Part shown: one piece after another, positions 18,201 to 27,000 of the stretch | Position numbering within the stretch: the first letter of the stretch is position 1 | Layout: the number at the start of each line of letters is the position of its first letter | DNA from: Pseudofrankia inefficax | GTDB taxonomy: Bacteria > Actinomycetota > Actinomycetes > Frankiales > Frankiaceae | Length of the DNA: 64,000 nt | Assembly: GCF_000166135.1 (NCBI RefSeq) | Contig: NC_014666.1 | Coordinates: 6,014,001-6,078,000, forward strand | Direction of reading: 5' to 3' | Position numbers and translations under genes: made by a program | The notes under the pieces: generated by a model | Databases searched by the model: none | What the model was told of the DNA's origin: nothing | The model's input: only the letters and a program-made list of their open reading frames with translations

Positions 18201-20121
18201 GACCCGGGACCGGGCCAACCCGGCCGAGCCGTTCAAGGAGGACACCGAGTCGACGATCGACCGGGTGTTCACCCTGCCGACGGCCCGGACGTTCAGCCTG
18301 ACCGGCACGGCCCGGATCTCCTCCTACATCCCGGACACCACGGTCGACACGCTGCTCGGCCGGCCGGCGCAGGCGCCGGTGATCCTCTCGTCGGGCCGGC
18401 TGCCCGGTGACCTGGGCTCCCGCGCCTCGGCCGCCTTCGACGGGGACCCGAACACGGCCTGGCAGCCGGGCTTCGGCCAGCAGCAGGGCGGCTGGATCCA
18501 GCTGACCACCCAGCAGGGCCAGGCACCCGTCACGCTGTCCACCGGGCAGTTCACCTTCGTGACCGACGGGCAGCACTCGGTGCCGACCCAGCTGGGCGTC
18601 CTCGTCGACGGCCAGAAGGTCGGCGAGGTGACCGTGCCGCCGCTGGCCGACACCGCGAAGCACGGCGCCACCAGCACGGTGACCCTGCCGCTGCCGGCGG
18701 CCACCGGCCGGACCGTGCGCTTCGTCGTCGACGGCGTCCGGCAGGTGACCACCAAGGACACGATCTCCGAGGGCGTCTCGATCATGCCGGTCGGGATCGC
18801 CGAGGTCGACCTGCCCGGCGTGCTCGGGACCGGCTCCACCGCGGGCATGGCGGCGCCGCAGGGCCTCGACTCGAACAGCTGCCACACCAACCTGCTGACC
18901 GTCGACGGCCGGCCCGTCGGCCTGCGGGTCGTCGGCACGTCGAAGGACGCGGCCGACCGGCTCGGCCTCGACGTCGTCACCTGTGGCACGCCGGTCCGCC
19001 TCGGCGCCGGTGACCACGTCCTGCGGACCGCGAACGGGGCGGCCACCGGGTTCGACCTGGACCGGCTGGTACTCGCCTCCGACGTCGGCGGGACCACCTG
19101 GCCGGACGCGACCTCGTTCAACGCGCTGGACACCTCCCAGGCCCAGCGGCAGACCGACCTCGCGAGCCGGCCCGCCAGCGCCTCGGCGACGGCCGCGGGC
19201 GCCGGGGCCACGAGCGCTGGGGCCACGCCGAAGGTCCACGTCGACGTCACCAGCGCGACGACGTTCGTGCTGAGCGTCACCGGGGCCAAGCCGGGCCAGC
19301 CGTTCTGGCTCGTGCTCGGGCAGAGCCTGTCCGCCGGGTGGCACGGCAAGATCGACGACAACACCGACCTGGCGGCACCCCAGCTGATCGACGGTTACGC
19401 GAACGGCTGGCGGGTCAACCCGACGTCGGACAGCTTCAAGGTCCAGCTCACCTGGACGCCGCAGCGGGTCGTCTACGCGTCGCTGACCGTGTCCGTCGTC
19501 GCGGCGGTGCTGTGCCTGGCCCTGCTCGGGGTGACGGGCCGCCGGCGGCGCCGGGCCGGCTGGCCGCGCACACCGGCCGACCTGCCCCGGCTGGACTCGC
19601 CGCTCGCGGCCACCCAGCGGATCGGCCTCCCGCAGGTCGGGCTGCTGGTCGTCGGGATCCTGGCGGTCGGTACGTTGATCGTGAACCCGGTGGCCGGGGC
19701 GATCACCGCGGCGGTGACGCTGGTCGCCGCGCTGGCCCCACGCGGGCGGGTGCTGCTGCGGGCGGGCGCTGTCGGGGCGCTGCTGGTCAGCGTCGCCTAC
19801 GTCCTGGAGGTGCAGGCCCGGTACCACCTGCCGGTGAACGGCGACTGGGTGTCGCAGTTCTCCAAGGTCGCGACGCTGTCGTGGCTCGCCGTGCTGTTCC
19901 TGGGGGCCGACGGCGCACTGGCGGTACTGCAGGGCCGCGCCGCCGGACGGCTCGCCGCGGCGACAGCTGGCGGGCCGGGCGACGCGGACGTCGCCGCCGG
20001 TACCGACCCGCCGGCACTTCTCGGCGAGCCCGACGCGGCGGCGGAGGCCGGGCCGACGGCGACCGCCACGCCACCGCAGCCACCGCCGGCAGACGGCGCG
20101 GACCCCGGAACGACCGGCTAG
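15211..20121 (+). CDS. AftD-like arabinofuranosyltransferase (DUF3367)
   Basis: A 1636-residue membrane enzyme resembling mycobacterial AftD, an alpha-(1->3)-arabinofuranosyltransferase using decaprenyl-phospho-arabinose. An N-terminal GT-C membrane half (about 45-540) carries the loop PGEIGADTKAYLYLDP with acidic residues. A large extracellular region contains two discoidin/CBM-like modules, about 820-950 (HGIDGDLTTAWRVG) and 1060-1200 (AAFDGDPNTAWQPG), which probably bind the glycan. A cluster of C-terminal helices (about 1420-1560) and a Pro/Ala tail follow. It is longer than mycobacterial AftD (about 1400). The GTG at 15211 overlaps the GT4 stop, making this the last gene of a four-gene coupled set. 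Its presence suggests an arabinose-containing envelope glycan, though relatives outside mycolic-acid bacteria are not biochemically characterised. Confidence 0.85.
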   Translation: MTLTTHGPTGPNGSGTATLPADHPAEETPDAAAADGGAPRRRWRLWRPSWAALVLAAVAYLPLLRTSPGEIGADTKAYLYLDPGRLLSRAVSMWDPDVGMGTVTHQNIGYLFPQGLWYFVLHELGFPMWVAQRLWTGSILFAAGVGVLFLLRSFGWRDRYSIVAAFGYMLTPYSLEYEARISAILLPYAGLGWFIGITVRGLREAEQGKGSWRGAEAWRWPAAFALVVTAVGSINASSLILIMLAPVLWVPFAIWGTREATLRAAMGMITRAVILTFLVNLWWISGLYTQAGYGLNVLAFTETVQTVASSSQASEVLRGLGNWFFYGQDALGPWISPALSYTQSLWLLVVSFLVPLMGLFAATVIKWGQRAYFVALVVLGTTVSVGVYPYTHPSPLGYLFKTFAEDSTAGLALRSLPRAAPLVVLGLAVMLAGALGAWTERRVARAADADAAAARGQTLAPNRIGGRHSGGQRRRQLVFKPRPGALLPTAVTLVVLALLAIDLAPLFRGQLMEQSLTRPENVPDYEVALANALGAKGNATRVLELPGADFAHYRWGTTLDTVTTGLTDRPTVQRELIPYGEAGSVDLIRSLDRRLQEGVFETASINDIAKLMGVGDVVLRNNNAYEEFRGPRPRADWQLFTSPIPNGLGKPTTYGPPVSEDTKIPYVDEIALGTDPTVPEPPQLADFPVTDPTPIVRTATTQGPLLVSGNGEALVDAAATGLLDPVVDNNRAVLYTAALAKDPAGLKQALDDGAELLVSDSDQLRAERWTGIRENFGYVEQPGIGPLKKDPNDNRLPLFPDQTTADQTIEVLTAPGQTPQVASVTASSYGNTFAYGPADRPVHGIDGDLTTAWRVGAFTDPAGERWQTTLAAPTTTDHVTLTQPLTGPRNRWITKATLTFDGGSPVTVDLGDVSRTSAGQVVTFPSRTFTTLTIRIDATNYGRLPNYNGLSAVGLADVKIPMANGQPAVAQDLLRMPTDLLSTAGADSLDHQLVLTMTRDRANPAEPFKEDTESTIDRVFTLPTARTFSLTGTARISSYIPDTTVDTLLGRPAQAPVILSSGRLPGDLGSRASAAFDGDPNTAWQPGFGQQQGGWIQLTTQQGQAPVTLSTGQFTFVTDGQHSVPTQLGVLVDGQKVGEVTVPPLADTAKHGATSTVTLPLPAATGRTVRFVVDGVRQVTTKDTISEGVSIMPVGIAEVDLPGVLGTGSTAGMAAPQGLDSNSCHTNLLTVDGRPVGLRVVGTSKDAADRLGLDVVTCGTPVRLGAGDHVLRTANGAATGFDLDRLVLASDVGGTTWPDATSFNALDTSQAQRQTDLASRPASASATAAGAGATSAGATPKVHVDVTSATTFVLSVTGAKPGQPFWLVLGQSLSAGWHGKIDDNTDLAAPQLIDGYANGWRVNPTSDSFKVQLTWTPQRVVYASLTVSVVAAVLCLALLGVTGRRRRRAGWPRTPADLPRLDSPLAATQRIGLPQVGLLVVGILAVGTLIVNPVAGAITAAVTLVAALAPRGRVLLRAGAVGALLVSVAYVLEVQARYHLPVNGDWVSQFSKVATLSWLAVLFLGADGALAVLQGRAAGRLAAATAGGPGDADVAAGTDPPALLGEPDAAAEAGPTATATPPQPPPADGADPGTTG

Positions 20122-20168
20122 TCCACCCGGCCACGCGCCCAGGGCACCCAGCCGGGGCGGACGGGAAC

Positions 20169-23100
20169 TCAGCGGGCCCGGTGCGTGGTGTCCGCTGGGC
20201 GGGGTCGGCGGGCGGGCCGGCCATCGTGGTCGCCGCCGACCCGGCCGTCGCCCCGCGTCGAGCCGAGGTGGGACCGGTCGTCGTCCCCTGGCGAGTCCGG
20301 CCCGGCCGTGCACGGCCGGGCGGACGGGCCCGACGCGCTGGCCGTGTCGGCGCGGCCGCCGAGCACGGCGGCGCTGCCCCGGCTCGAGCCACGCGGCCCG
20401 CCATGGCCGTTGGGCGAGGCGGGGCTGTCGGGAGAGGCTGGGCCGGTGTGCGGAGCGGGGCCGGCGGCCTTGCCGGCGGCGGTGAGCAGCCGTTCGAGGG
20501 TGTACCGGCCCTGCCGAGTGAAGAGTGTGACCGCGCGGAGCACGTCCGGATCGAGCCTGCGCATCGGCCTGACCCACCGAACCGCGACCAGGCCCTGCGC
20601 GCCACCCTCGCCCATCAGCGGCACCATCAACGCGGACGCGACCTCCATCTTGCGTGCCATCGACGACGAGAGCACGGTGCTCGCCTGGGCGTCCGGGACG
20701 AACACCGGCCGGCGTGATCCCGCCACCTGGCGCACGACCTCCTCGGCCTCCAGCGTGGTGCGCATCCCGACCGCCGAGACCGGCCTGGCGCCCTCGGCGA
20801 CGGACAGTCCGGTCACCCGGAAGACCGACGAGCCAGGAAGGTCGGGCAGCATGACGGCCGCGGTGTCCGCGCCGCACAGCGATCGGACCGTGTCCGCGAA
20901 CGCGGCGGCGGCGGCCGTCAGGTCCTGGCGGTGCCAGAACCGGTCCAGTCGGTCCAGACCGGCCTCGACCTCCTTGAGCAACAGCCGTTCCAGCCGGGCG
21001 TCCAGCAGCCGCATGGTGTGCGCGGCGAGCTCCTGGAGGGCGGCGCGCTGGGCGCTGGTGAGGCGGCGGGGCACGCGGTCGGAGACGCTCAGCGCGCCCA
21101 GGACCCGGCCCTCCGAGGTCCGGAGGGGAGCGCCGGCCACGAAGATCACATGCGCCGGCTCGATCCGGGCGAGGTGGGCATAGCGCAGGTCACGGGTGGT
21201 GTCGGCGATCTCGAGGAACTCGCCGGAGGCCACGATGTACGAGCCGGGCCCGACCCGGGCGCCGAGATCGGTCAGCTCGACGCCGTGGACGGCCTTGAAC
21301 CACTCCCGGTTGACGTCGATGAAGACCAGGTAGCCGTACCGGCAGTCGGTGACCTGCGCCGCGAGGGCCGCCAACGCGTCGAACTCGGGCTCCGGCGGCG
21401 TGTCGAGGATGCGGTAGCGGTGCAGCGCCGCGAGGCGCTCGGTCTCGTCCGGCGGGTTGGGCGCGGTCATGCCCGTCTTGACCCACAGCTCGGTCGTCTC
21501 GTCGGGCACCACGAGCCGGGCCGCCTTCCGCGCCGCGGCGGCGGGGCTCTCGACCTCCTCCTCGCCGGTCGGGCGCTCCGTCTCCGGCATGGCCACCGCC
21601 GGCATGGCCACCGCCGGCATCGCCACCGCCGGCGGCGCCTCGGCCGGCGCGGTCAGGTCGGGCGCCGCCTCGGCCTCCTCGCCGGAGGCCGCGACGGGCC
21701 GGTAGCCACCCCGCAGCAGCGCGGCGAGCTCGTCGGCCGGCAGCGGCGGCGAGAGGGCGTCCCCCTGCAGCAGGTCGACGCCCAGCTCGATGAGCATCCG
21801 GGCGGACTCCTCGTCCTCGACGCCCTCGCCGACGACGCGCAGGCCGAGCCGGTGGCCGAGGTCGATGACCGAGCGGACGATCGCGACGTCCGGCAGGCTG
21901 CCTCGGGCGTCCGCGACGAAGCCCTTGTCGATCTTCATCTCGTCGAACGGGAGCGCCTTGAGGATCTCCATCGAGCTGTAGCCGGTGCCGAAGTCGTCGA
22001 GCGCGAGCTTCACCCCGGCGGTCCGCAGCTCCCCGAGCATCGTCGCGGCCCGGGCGGGCTGCGAGATGAGCGCGCTCTCGGTGATCTCCAGCGTCAGCAT
22101 GTCCGGCGGCAGGTCGTAGGCCTCGAGCCGGCGGGTGATCAGCCGGGGCAGGTCGTCGACGACCAGCATGCGGGCGGACAGGTTGGCCGAGACCGGGATG
22201 TGCAGGCCTTCGCGCACCCAGGCGGCGCACTGGCCGAGCGCCTCGTCCAGCTCCCACCAGGTCAGGTCGATGATCAGGGTGGAGCGTTCGGCCATCGGCA
22301 GGAACGAGCCCGGTGGCAGCAGGCCGCGCTCCGGATGACACCAGCGGACCAGCGCCTCGACGCCGGAGACCCGGCCCGTCGCCGCGTCCTGCAACGGCTG
22401 GTAGTACAGGACCAGCTCGCGGTTGGCGATCGCCCGGCGCAGCTGGGCGTGCAGTGCCAGCTCCCAGGAGCGCACGCCGACCGTCCCGGCCATCCCGCTG
22501 GTCCACACCCCGACCCGGGCGCCGTCCCGTTTGGCGTTCGCGAGCGCGGCGTCGGCGCACGGCAGCAGCGCGGAGAGCCGGTCACCGTTGCGCGGGGCGG
22601 CCGCGAGGCCCGCCGTCGACTCGAGCTCGACGTCGATGCCACGGATGCGGACCAGGCCGTCGAGCTGGTCGAGCACCTCGCGGCCCAGGCGCCCCAGCCG
22701 GTCACGGCGTTCGTCGTCGTCCTCGGTGGTCAGCACCTTGCCGGGCAGGACCAGGACGAACTCGTCGCCGCCGAGCCGGCCGACGAACAGCGGCGTCGGG
22801 CTGACCCGCCGCAGCAGGTCGGCGAACTCCCGCAGCGCCTCGTCGCCGGCCTGGTGGCCGAGCGCGGTGTTGATCTCGCGGAAGCGGTTCACGTCGAGGA
22901 CCATGAGGATCGCCGAGCGGCCGGCGAGCAACATCTCGGCGATGGCCGGCTCGGCGGCGTGCATCATGCCGGCGCGGTTCGTCAGCCCGGTCAGCGGGTC
23001 GTTGAACGCCTGGCCGCGGCCCCAGCCGAGGAAGCCGGAGGCGAAGGCCGCGGCGCCGATCGTGCTCAACAGGCACGAGACGTAGGTCAGCGGGATGGCG

Positions 23101-23510
23101 GTCAGGCCGCCGCGGATGGTCATGGCGACCGTGAGGGCGGCACAGATCACCCCGGTCACGGCGACCGCCGGGCCGCGCCGGGAGGAGACAAGCCCGGCAT
23201 AGCTGCCCGCCCACGGGAACCAGAGCAGGAAGGCCAGTGGGGCGCGGGAGCCGTCGCCGCCGAGGATCGCGGTCGTCATGGCCGCCGTCATCGTCAGCGA
23301 CACCACGAGCGCCTGGCGCCGTACGTCGTGGCGCCGGTCGAGCAGCAGGTAGGCCAGCGTGGCCGCCGAGACCACGAGGGCCGCGAAGGTCGCGGGGAGC
23401 ATCTGGACGTCGGACGGCGCCACGAGCATGACGATGAGGAACAGCGTGCCGACCAGCGGGAGCGCGACAAGATAGCCGCTCCGCTGGACCGCCGCGCGCA
23501 TCGCTCGCAT
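20169..23510 (-). CDS. Membrane GGDEF-EAL protein with GAF domains
   Basis: A 1113-residue cyclic-di-GMP enzyme candidate. Five or six N-terminal membrane helices (1-155) are followed by GGDEF (about 165-325) with an intact RLGGDEF active loop. EAL (about 345-590) follows, with GVEALVRW, ITESALI, DDFGTGYSS and KIDKGF, so the phosphodiesterase metal ligands also look intact. A linker holds three AVAMP repeats (15-bp units, 21586-21630). Then come two GAF domains (about 700-830 and 870-1010) and a charged Ser/Pro/Gly tail. Both activities may be present, with GAF and membrane parts as sensors. I chose ATG 23510, preceded by GGGGAGGG; longer readings add 88 Arg-rich non-family residues. It follows polA on the same strand after 458 nt, so it is probably transcribed separately. 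Confidence 0.88.
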   Translation of the reverse strand: MRAMRAAVQRSGYLVALPLVGTLFLIVMLVAPSDVQMLPATFAALVVSAATLAYLLLDRRHDVRRQALVVSLTMTAAMTTAILGGDGSRAPLAFLLWFPWAGSYAGLVSSRRGPAVAVTGVICAALTVAMTIRGGLTAIPLTYVSCLLSTIGAAAFASGFLGWGRGQAFNDPLTGLTNRAGMMHAAEPAIAEMLLAGRSAILMVLDVNRFREINTALGHQAGDEALREFADLLRRVSPTPLFVGRLGGDEFVLVLPGKVLTTEDDDERRDRLGRLGREVLDQLDGLVRIRGIDVELESTAGLAAAPRNGDRLSALLPCADAALANAKRDGARVGVWTSGMAGTVGVRSWELALHAQLRRAIANRELVLYYQPLQDAATGRVSGVEALVRWCHPERGLLPPGSFLPMAERSTLIIDLTWWELDEALGQCAAWVREGLHIPVSANLSARMLVVDDLPRLITRRLEAYDLPPDMLTLEITESALISQPARAATMLGELRTAGVKLALDDFGTGYSSMEILKALPFDEMKIDKGFVADARGSLPDVAIVRSVIDLGHRLGLRVVGEGVEDEESARMLIELGVDLLQGDALSPPLPADELAALLRGGYRPVAASGEEAEAAPDLTAPAEAPPAVAMPAVAMPAVAMPETERPTGEEEVESPAAAARKAARLVVPDETTELWVKTGMTAPNPPDETERLAALHRYRILDTPPEPEFDALAALAAQVTDCRYGYLVFIDVNREWFKAVHGVELTDLGARVGPGSYIVASGEFLEIADTTRDLRYAHLARIEPAHVIFVAGAPLRTSEGRVLGALSVSDRVPRRLTSAQRAALQELAAHTMRLLDARLERLLLKEVEAGLDRLDRFWHRQDLTAAAAAFADTVRSLCGADTAAVMLPDLPGSSVFRVTGLSVAEGARPVSAVGMRTTLEAEEVVRQVAGSRRPVFVPDAQASTVLSSSMARKMEVASALMVPLMGEGGAQGLVAVRWVRPMRRLDPDVLRAVTLFTRQGRYTLERLLTAAGKAAGPAPHTGPASPDSPASPNGHGGPRGSSRGSAAVLGGRADTASASGPSARPCTAGPDSPGDDDRSHLGSTRGDGRVGGDHDGRPARRPRPADTTHRAR
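21586..21630. repeat. Three 15-bp in-frame repeats
   Basis: Three tandem copies of GGCATGGCCACCGCC (the third with one change) code, on the minus strand, for AVAMP x3 in the linker between the EAL and first GAF domains. They alter linker length without breaking the frame. Confidence 0.8.
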
Positions 23511-23968
23511 CGCCAGCCCTCCCCGTGCCCGGACGCGCGAGTGCGGGACGCCGCCGTGGCGTCGGGGAGCATCCCTGCGCGCCGCGCGACGTGCCGCCGG
23601 CCAGGGCAACCCGTCCTTCATCGGGCGCGGTGCCGAACCGGACCGTCTCACTCCAACTACACAGCCCGTACCCAGCCAGTCACACCATCTCCCGCGCGGA
23701 CCGCGGGGTAACCCGCCCCGACCACCCACCCTGCGCCCGCGCCGAATATCTGTCCACTCCTTGAATCCGCCCACTCACGCTCCGCGTCCGAGGGGGGACG
23801 AGCTGGCCGGCCCGCTCCCGCAAGATACGGAATCAACCGGACAACCGGGCGCGTTTCGACGACCCAGCCGCCACGGACGGGAAAACCGCTCGACGCGGCC
23901 TGGAAACGTCCCGCGGGCCTTCGGCCGCGCGGGCGGGCCGCCCCGGCCAGGATCCGCGGGGCAGCCCC
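23511..23968. other. polA to GGDEF-EAL intergenic region
   Basis: There is no plausible gene here. It contains the probable polA terminator (23910-23933). A promoter for the GGDEF-EAL gene is expected, but I see no good -35/-10 pair. Confidence 0.5.
23910..23933 (-). terminator. Probable polA terminator hairpin
   Basis: A 10-bp stem with one bulged G and a TTC loop lies about 40 nt beyond the polA stop codon on the minus strand. Confidence 0.5.
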
Positions 23969-26884
23969 CTAGTGGGCGGCGTCGTCCCAGGTGTGGCCGG
24001 AGCCGACCGAGACCTCCAGCGGGACGGACATGGTGTACGCGTTCGCCATCTCGGCGCGGACCAGGGCCTCGGCCCGCTCGCGCTCGCCCGGGGCGATCTC
24101 CAGGACGAGCTCGTCGTGGACCTGCAGGAGCAGGCGGGACCGCAGCCCGGCGTCGCGCAGGCCACGGTCGACGCCCAGCATCGCGATCTTGATGATGTCC
24201 GCGGCCGAGCCCTGGATCGGCGCGTTGAGGGCCATGCGCTCGGCCATCTGACGACGCTGGGAGTTGTCGCTGGTCAGGTCGGGCAGGTAGCGGCGGCGCC
24301 CGAGGATCGTCTCGGTGTAGCCGTCCTTGCGAGCCTGGTCGACGACGCCGCGCAGGAAGTCGCGCACTCCGCCGAACCGGGCGAAATAGGCCTCCATCTG
24401 GTCCCGGGCCTCGTCCGGGTGGATGCCGAGCTGGGTGGCCAGGCCGTAGGCGGACAGCCCGTAGGCCAGCCCGTACGACATCGCCTTGATCCGGCGGCGC
24501 AGCTCCGGGTCGACCTCGGCGACCGGCAGGTTGAACGCCTGGGCCGCGACGAAGGTGTGCAGGTCCTCGCCGGAGGCGAACGCCTCGATCAGGCCGGCGT
24601 CCCCGGAGAGGTGCGCCATGATCCGCATCTCGATCTGCGAGTAGTCCGCCGTCAGCAGCGTCTCGTAGCCGGGGCCGACCACGAAGGCGCGCCGGATCTG
24701 GCGGCCCTCGGCGGTCCGGATCGGGATGTTCTGCAGGTTCGGGTCGGTCGAGCTGAGCCGGCCGGTGGCCGCGATCATCTGGTTGAACGTCGTGTGGATC
24801 CGGCCCGCGTCGTCGATCATCGGCAGCAGCGACTCGACGACCGTCTTGAGCCGGGCGACGTCGCGGTGGCGCAGCAGCGTCGGGATGAGCGGGTGCTCGG
24901 AGTTGGTGGCCAGCCACGCGAGCGCGTCGGCATCCGTCGTGTAGCCGGTCTTGATCTTCTTGGTCTTGGGCAGGCCCAGCTCCTCGAACAGGATCTGCTG
25001 GAGCTGCTTGGGCGAGCCGAGGTTGAACGGCCGGCCGACGATCTCGTGGGCCGCCTCGACGACCTTGGTCACCTCGGTGCCGTACTGGGACTGCAGGTCG
25101 GCCAGGTACTCGGCGTCGGCGGCGATGCCGGCCCGCTCCATGCCGGCGAGCACGGTCAGCAGCGGCAGCTCGATGTCGCGCAGCAGCCGGGCGGCCGAGC
25201 GGCGCTCCAGGTCGCCGTCGAGCGCGTCGGCCAGTTCCCCGACGGCCCGGGCTCGGACCACGTCGACCTCGGCCTCGGCCGACTCCTCGACGCCCTCGAC
25301 CTCGACGTCGAGGGTCAGCTGGCCGTCGGACGGCGCCTCGTCGGCCTTCAGCTCCCGGTGCAGGTAGCGCAGCACCAGGTCGCCCAGGTCGAACGAGCGC
25401 TGGCCCGGCAGCGCCAGGTAGGCGGCCAGCGCGGTGTCGCTCGTGACGCCGGCCAGGGTGAAGCCCAGCTCGGCCAGGGCGAGCATCGGGCCCTTGACGT
25501 CGTGGGCCGCCTTGGGCTTCGCCGGGTCGGCGAGCCAGCCGGCGAGCGCCTGCTCGTCGGCCGGGGTGAGCTGGGTCGGGTCGATCCAGGCCGCCTTGCC
25601 CTTGGGCGGGGCCAGGGCGATGCCGGCGACGGTCCCGGTGCCCCGGCCCCAGCCGCCGCGCAGGTGCAGGCCGGTGCGGGCGCCACCCGTGGTGTGCTCG
25701 GCGAGCCACTCGGTGACGTCGCCGGGCGCCAGCGCGTCGAACTCGACGGCGAAGCCACCGTCGCCGGCGGCCGGCTCGACGACCGCGAGCGCCTGGTAGA
25801 GCCGCTCGCGCAGCACCCGGAACTGCAGCGTGTCGAACAGGGTGTGCACGGCCTCCCGGTCCCACGGCACCAGGCGCAGGTCGGCAGGGTCCCGGTCGAG
25901 CGGGACGTCGCGGGCGAGCTCGGTGAGGCTCCGGTTGCGGATCACGTCGCCGAGATGGTCGCGCAGCGACTGGCCGGCCTTGCCGCTGACCTCGTCGGCC
26001 CGGTCGACCATCGCGGCCAGGCTGCCGAACTGCTGGATCCACTTGGTGGCGGTCTTCTCCCCCACCCCGGGGACCGACGGCAGGTTGTCGGACGGGTCAC
26101 CGCGCAGCGCCGCGAAGTCCGGGTACTGCGCAGGGGTCAGGCCGTACTTGGCCTCGACCTCGTCCGGGGTGTACCGGACCATGTCGCTGATGCCCTTGCG
26201 CGTCATCAGGACGGTGACCTGGCCGGTGACGAGCTGGAGGGCGTCGCGGTCCCCGGTGACGATGAGGACGTCCATGCCGGCCGCCTCGCCCTGGGTCGCC
26301 AGCGTCGCGATGATGTCGTCCGCCTCGTAGCTGGCGGCCGAGAGGCTCGGCACCGCGAGCGCGTCGCAGACCTGGTGGATCAGGCTGATCTGGCCGACGA
26401 AGTCGCTCGGGGTCTCGGCCCGGCCCGCCTTGTACTCGGCGTACTGCGCGTGCCGGAAGGTCGGCGCCGGCAGGTCCCAGGCGACGGCGACGTGGGTCGG
26501 CTGCTCGTCGCGCAGCGCGTTGATCAGCATCGAGGTGAAGCCGTAGACCGCGTTCGTCGGCTGCCCCGTCGTGGTCGAGAAGTTCTCCACCGGAAGCGCG
26601 AAGAAGGCCCGGTAGGCCAGCGAGTTCCCGTCGAGCAGCAGCAGGCGGGGCACCCCCGGGGTGGGCGCGGGCCTGGCGGCCGACGCCGTCGTCCGCGCCG
26701 CCGGCCTGGCCGCTGCGCGTGAGCCCGGCGCCCGGGTGGCCCGCCGCGCGGGGGCCTTGGCCGGCGCGTCGGCGGCCGCTGGCGCCTCGTCGGCCGGCGC
26801 CGCCGGGGCGGGGGCGTCGGCGACCAGGGTCGCGTCGGCCAGGTCTGTGCTGCTTAGGTCTGTGCTGCTCGTCGAACCGGACAC
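23969..26884 (-). CDS. polA: DNA polymerase I
   Basis: A 971-residue family A polymerase for Okazaki-fragment processing and repair. After an Ala/Pro-rich extension of about 75 residues comes the 5' nuclease domain (LLLDGNSLAYRAFFALP, ADDIIATLA, VTGDRDALQLV). The central exonuclease-like domain lacks the DxE and other metal residues, so proofreading is probably absent, as in mycobacterial PolA. The polymerase domain has motif A LLTADYSQIEMRI, motif B RRRIKAMSYGLAYG and motif C LLQVHDELVLE. The motif B Tyr corresponds to E. coli Phe762; Tyr there is known to weaken discrimination against dideoxynucleotides. I prefer GTG 26884, 7 nt after a TAGACT -10 (probable leaderless mRNA); TTG 26914 adds ten residues. 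Confidence 0.97.
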   Translation of the reverse strand: MSGSTSSTDLSSTDLADATLVADAPAPAAPADEAPAAADAPAKAPARRATRAPGSRAAARPAARTTASAARPAPTPGVPRLLLLDGNSLAYRAFFALPVENFSTTTGQPTNAVYGFTSMLINALRDEQPTHVAVAWDLPAPTFRHAQYAEYKAGRAETPSDFVGQISLIHQVCDALAVPSLSAASYEADDIIATLATQGEAAGMDVLIVTGDRDALQLVTGQVTVLMTRKGISDMVRYTPDEVEAKYGLTPAQYPDFAALRGDPSDNLPSVPGVGEKTATKWIQQFGSLAAMVDRADEVSGKAGQSLRDHLGDVIRNRSLTELARDVPLDRDPADLRLVPWDREAVHTLFDTLQFRVLRERLYQALAVVEPAAGDGGFAVEFDALAPGDVTEWLAEHTTGGARTGLHLRGGWGRGTGTVAGIALAPPKGKAAWIDPTQLTPADEQALAGWLADPAKPKAAHDVKGPMLALAELGFTLAGVTSDTALAAYLALPGQRSFDLGDLVLRYLHRELKADEAPSDGQLTLDVEVEGVEESAEAEVDVVRARAVGELADALDGDLERRSAARLLRDIELPLLTVLAGMERAGIAADAEYLADLQSQYGTEVTKVVEAAHEIVGRPFNLGSPKQLQQILFEELGLPKTKKIKTGYTTDADALAWLATNSEHPLIPTLLRHRDVARLKTVVESLLPMIDDAGRIHTTFNQMIAATGRLSSTDPNLQNIPIRTAEGRQIRRAFVVGPGYETLLTADYSQIEMRIMAHLSGDAGLIEAFASGEDLHTFVAAQAFNLPVAEVDPELRRRIKAMSYGLAYGLSAYGLATQLGIHPDEARDQMEAYFARFGGVRDFLRGVVDQARKDGYTETILGRRRYLPDLTSDNSQRRQMAERMALNAPIQGSAADIIKIAMLGVDRGLRDAGLRSRLLLQVHDELVLEIAPGERERAEALVRAEMANAYTMSVPLEVSVGSGHTWDDAAH

Positions 26885-27000
26885 CCAGCGAAGTCTAGGC
26901 GCCCCTACCGACAATCCCGGACAGCGCCTGATCCCCTGGCCGAGGACACCGTGGTCCCGTCGGACGACCAGGTGGCGCCACCGCGACCTAGGCTCGGACG
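26885..27000. promoter_or_regulatory. Divergent promoter region with two leaderless-type -10 boxes
   Basis: On the minus strand TAGACT (plus 26892-26897) ends 7 nt before the polA GTG. On the plus strand TAGGCT (26989-26994) ends 6 nt before the thioesterase ATG. Both fit TANNNT at leaderless spacing and neither gene has a Shine-Dalgarno. The -35 regions are weak. Confidence 0.45.

Noticed and set aside
14845-20877. A 2010-codon open frame on the minus strand opposite the AftD-like gene
   Set aside because: Composition is Arg/Gly/Val/Asp-rich with no domain. It is the antisense shadow of a GC-rich gene; the plus-strand frame has clear family motifs and membrane helices.
23511-23774. N-terminal extension of the GGDEF-EAL protein
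   Set aside because: The added 88 residues are Arg/Gly-rich, and a strong GGGGAGGG sits just before ATG 23510.
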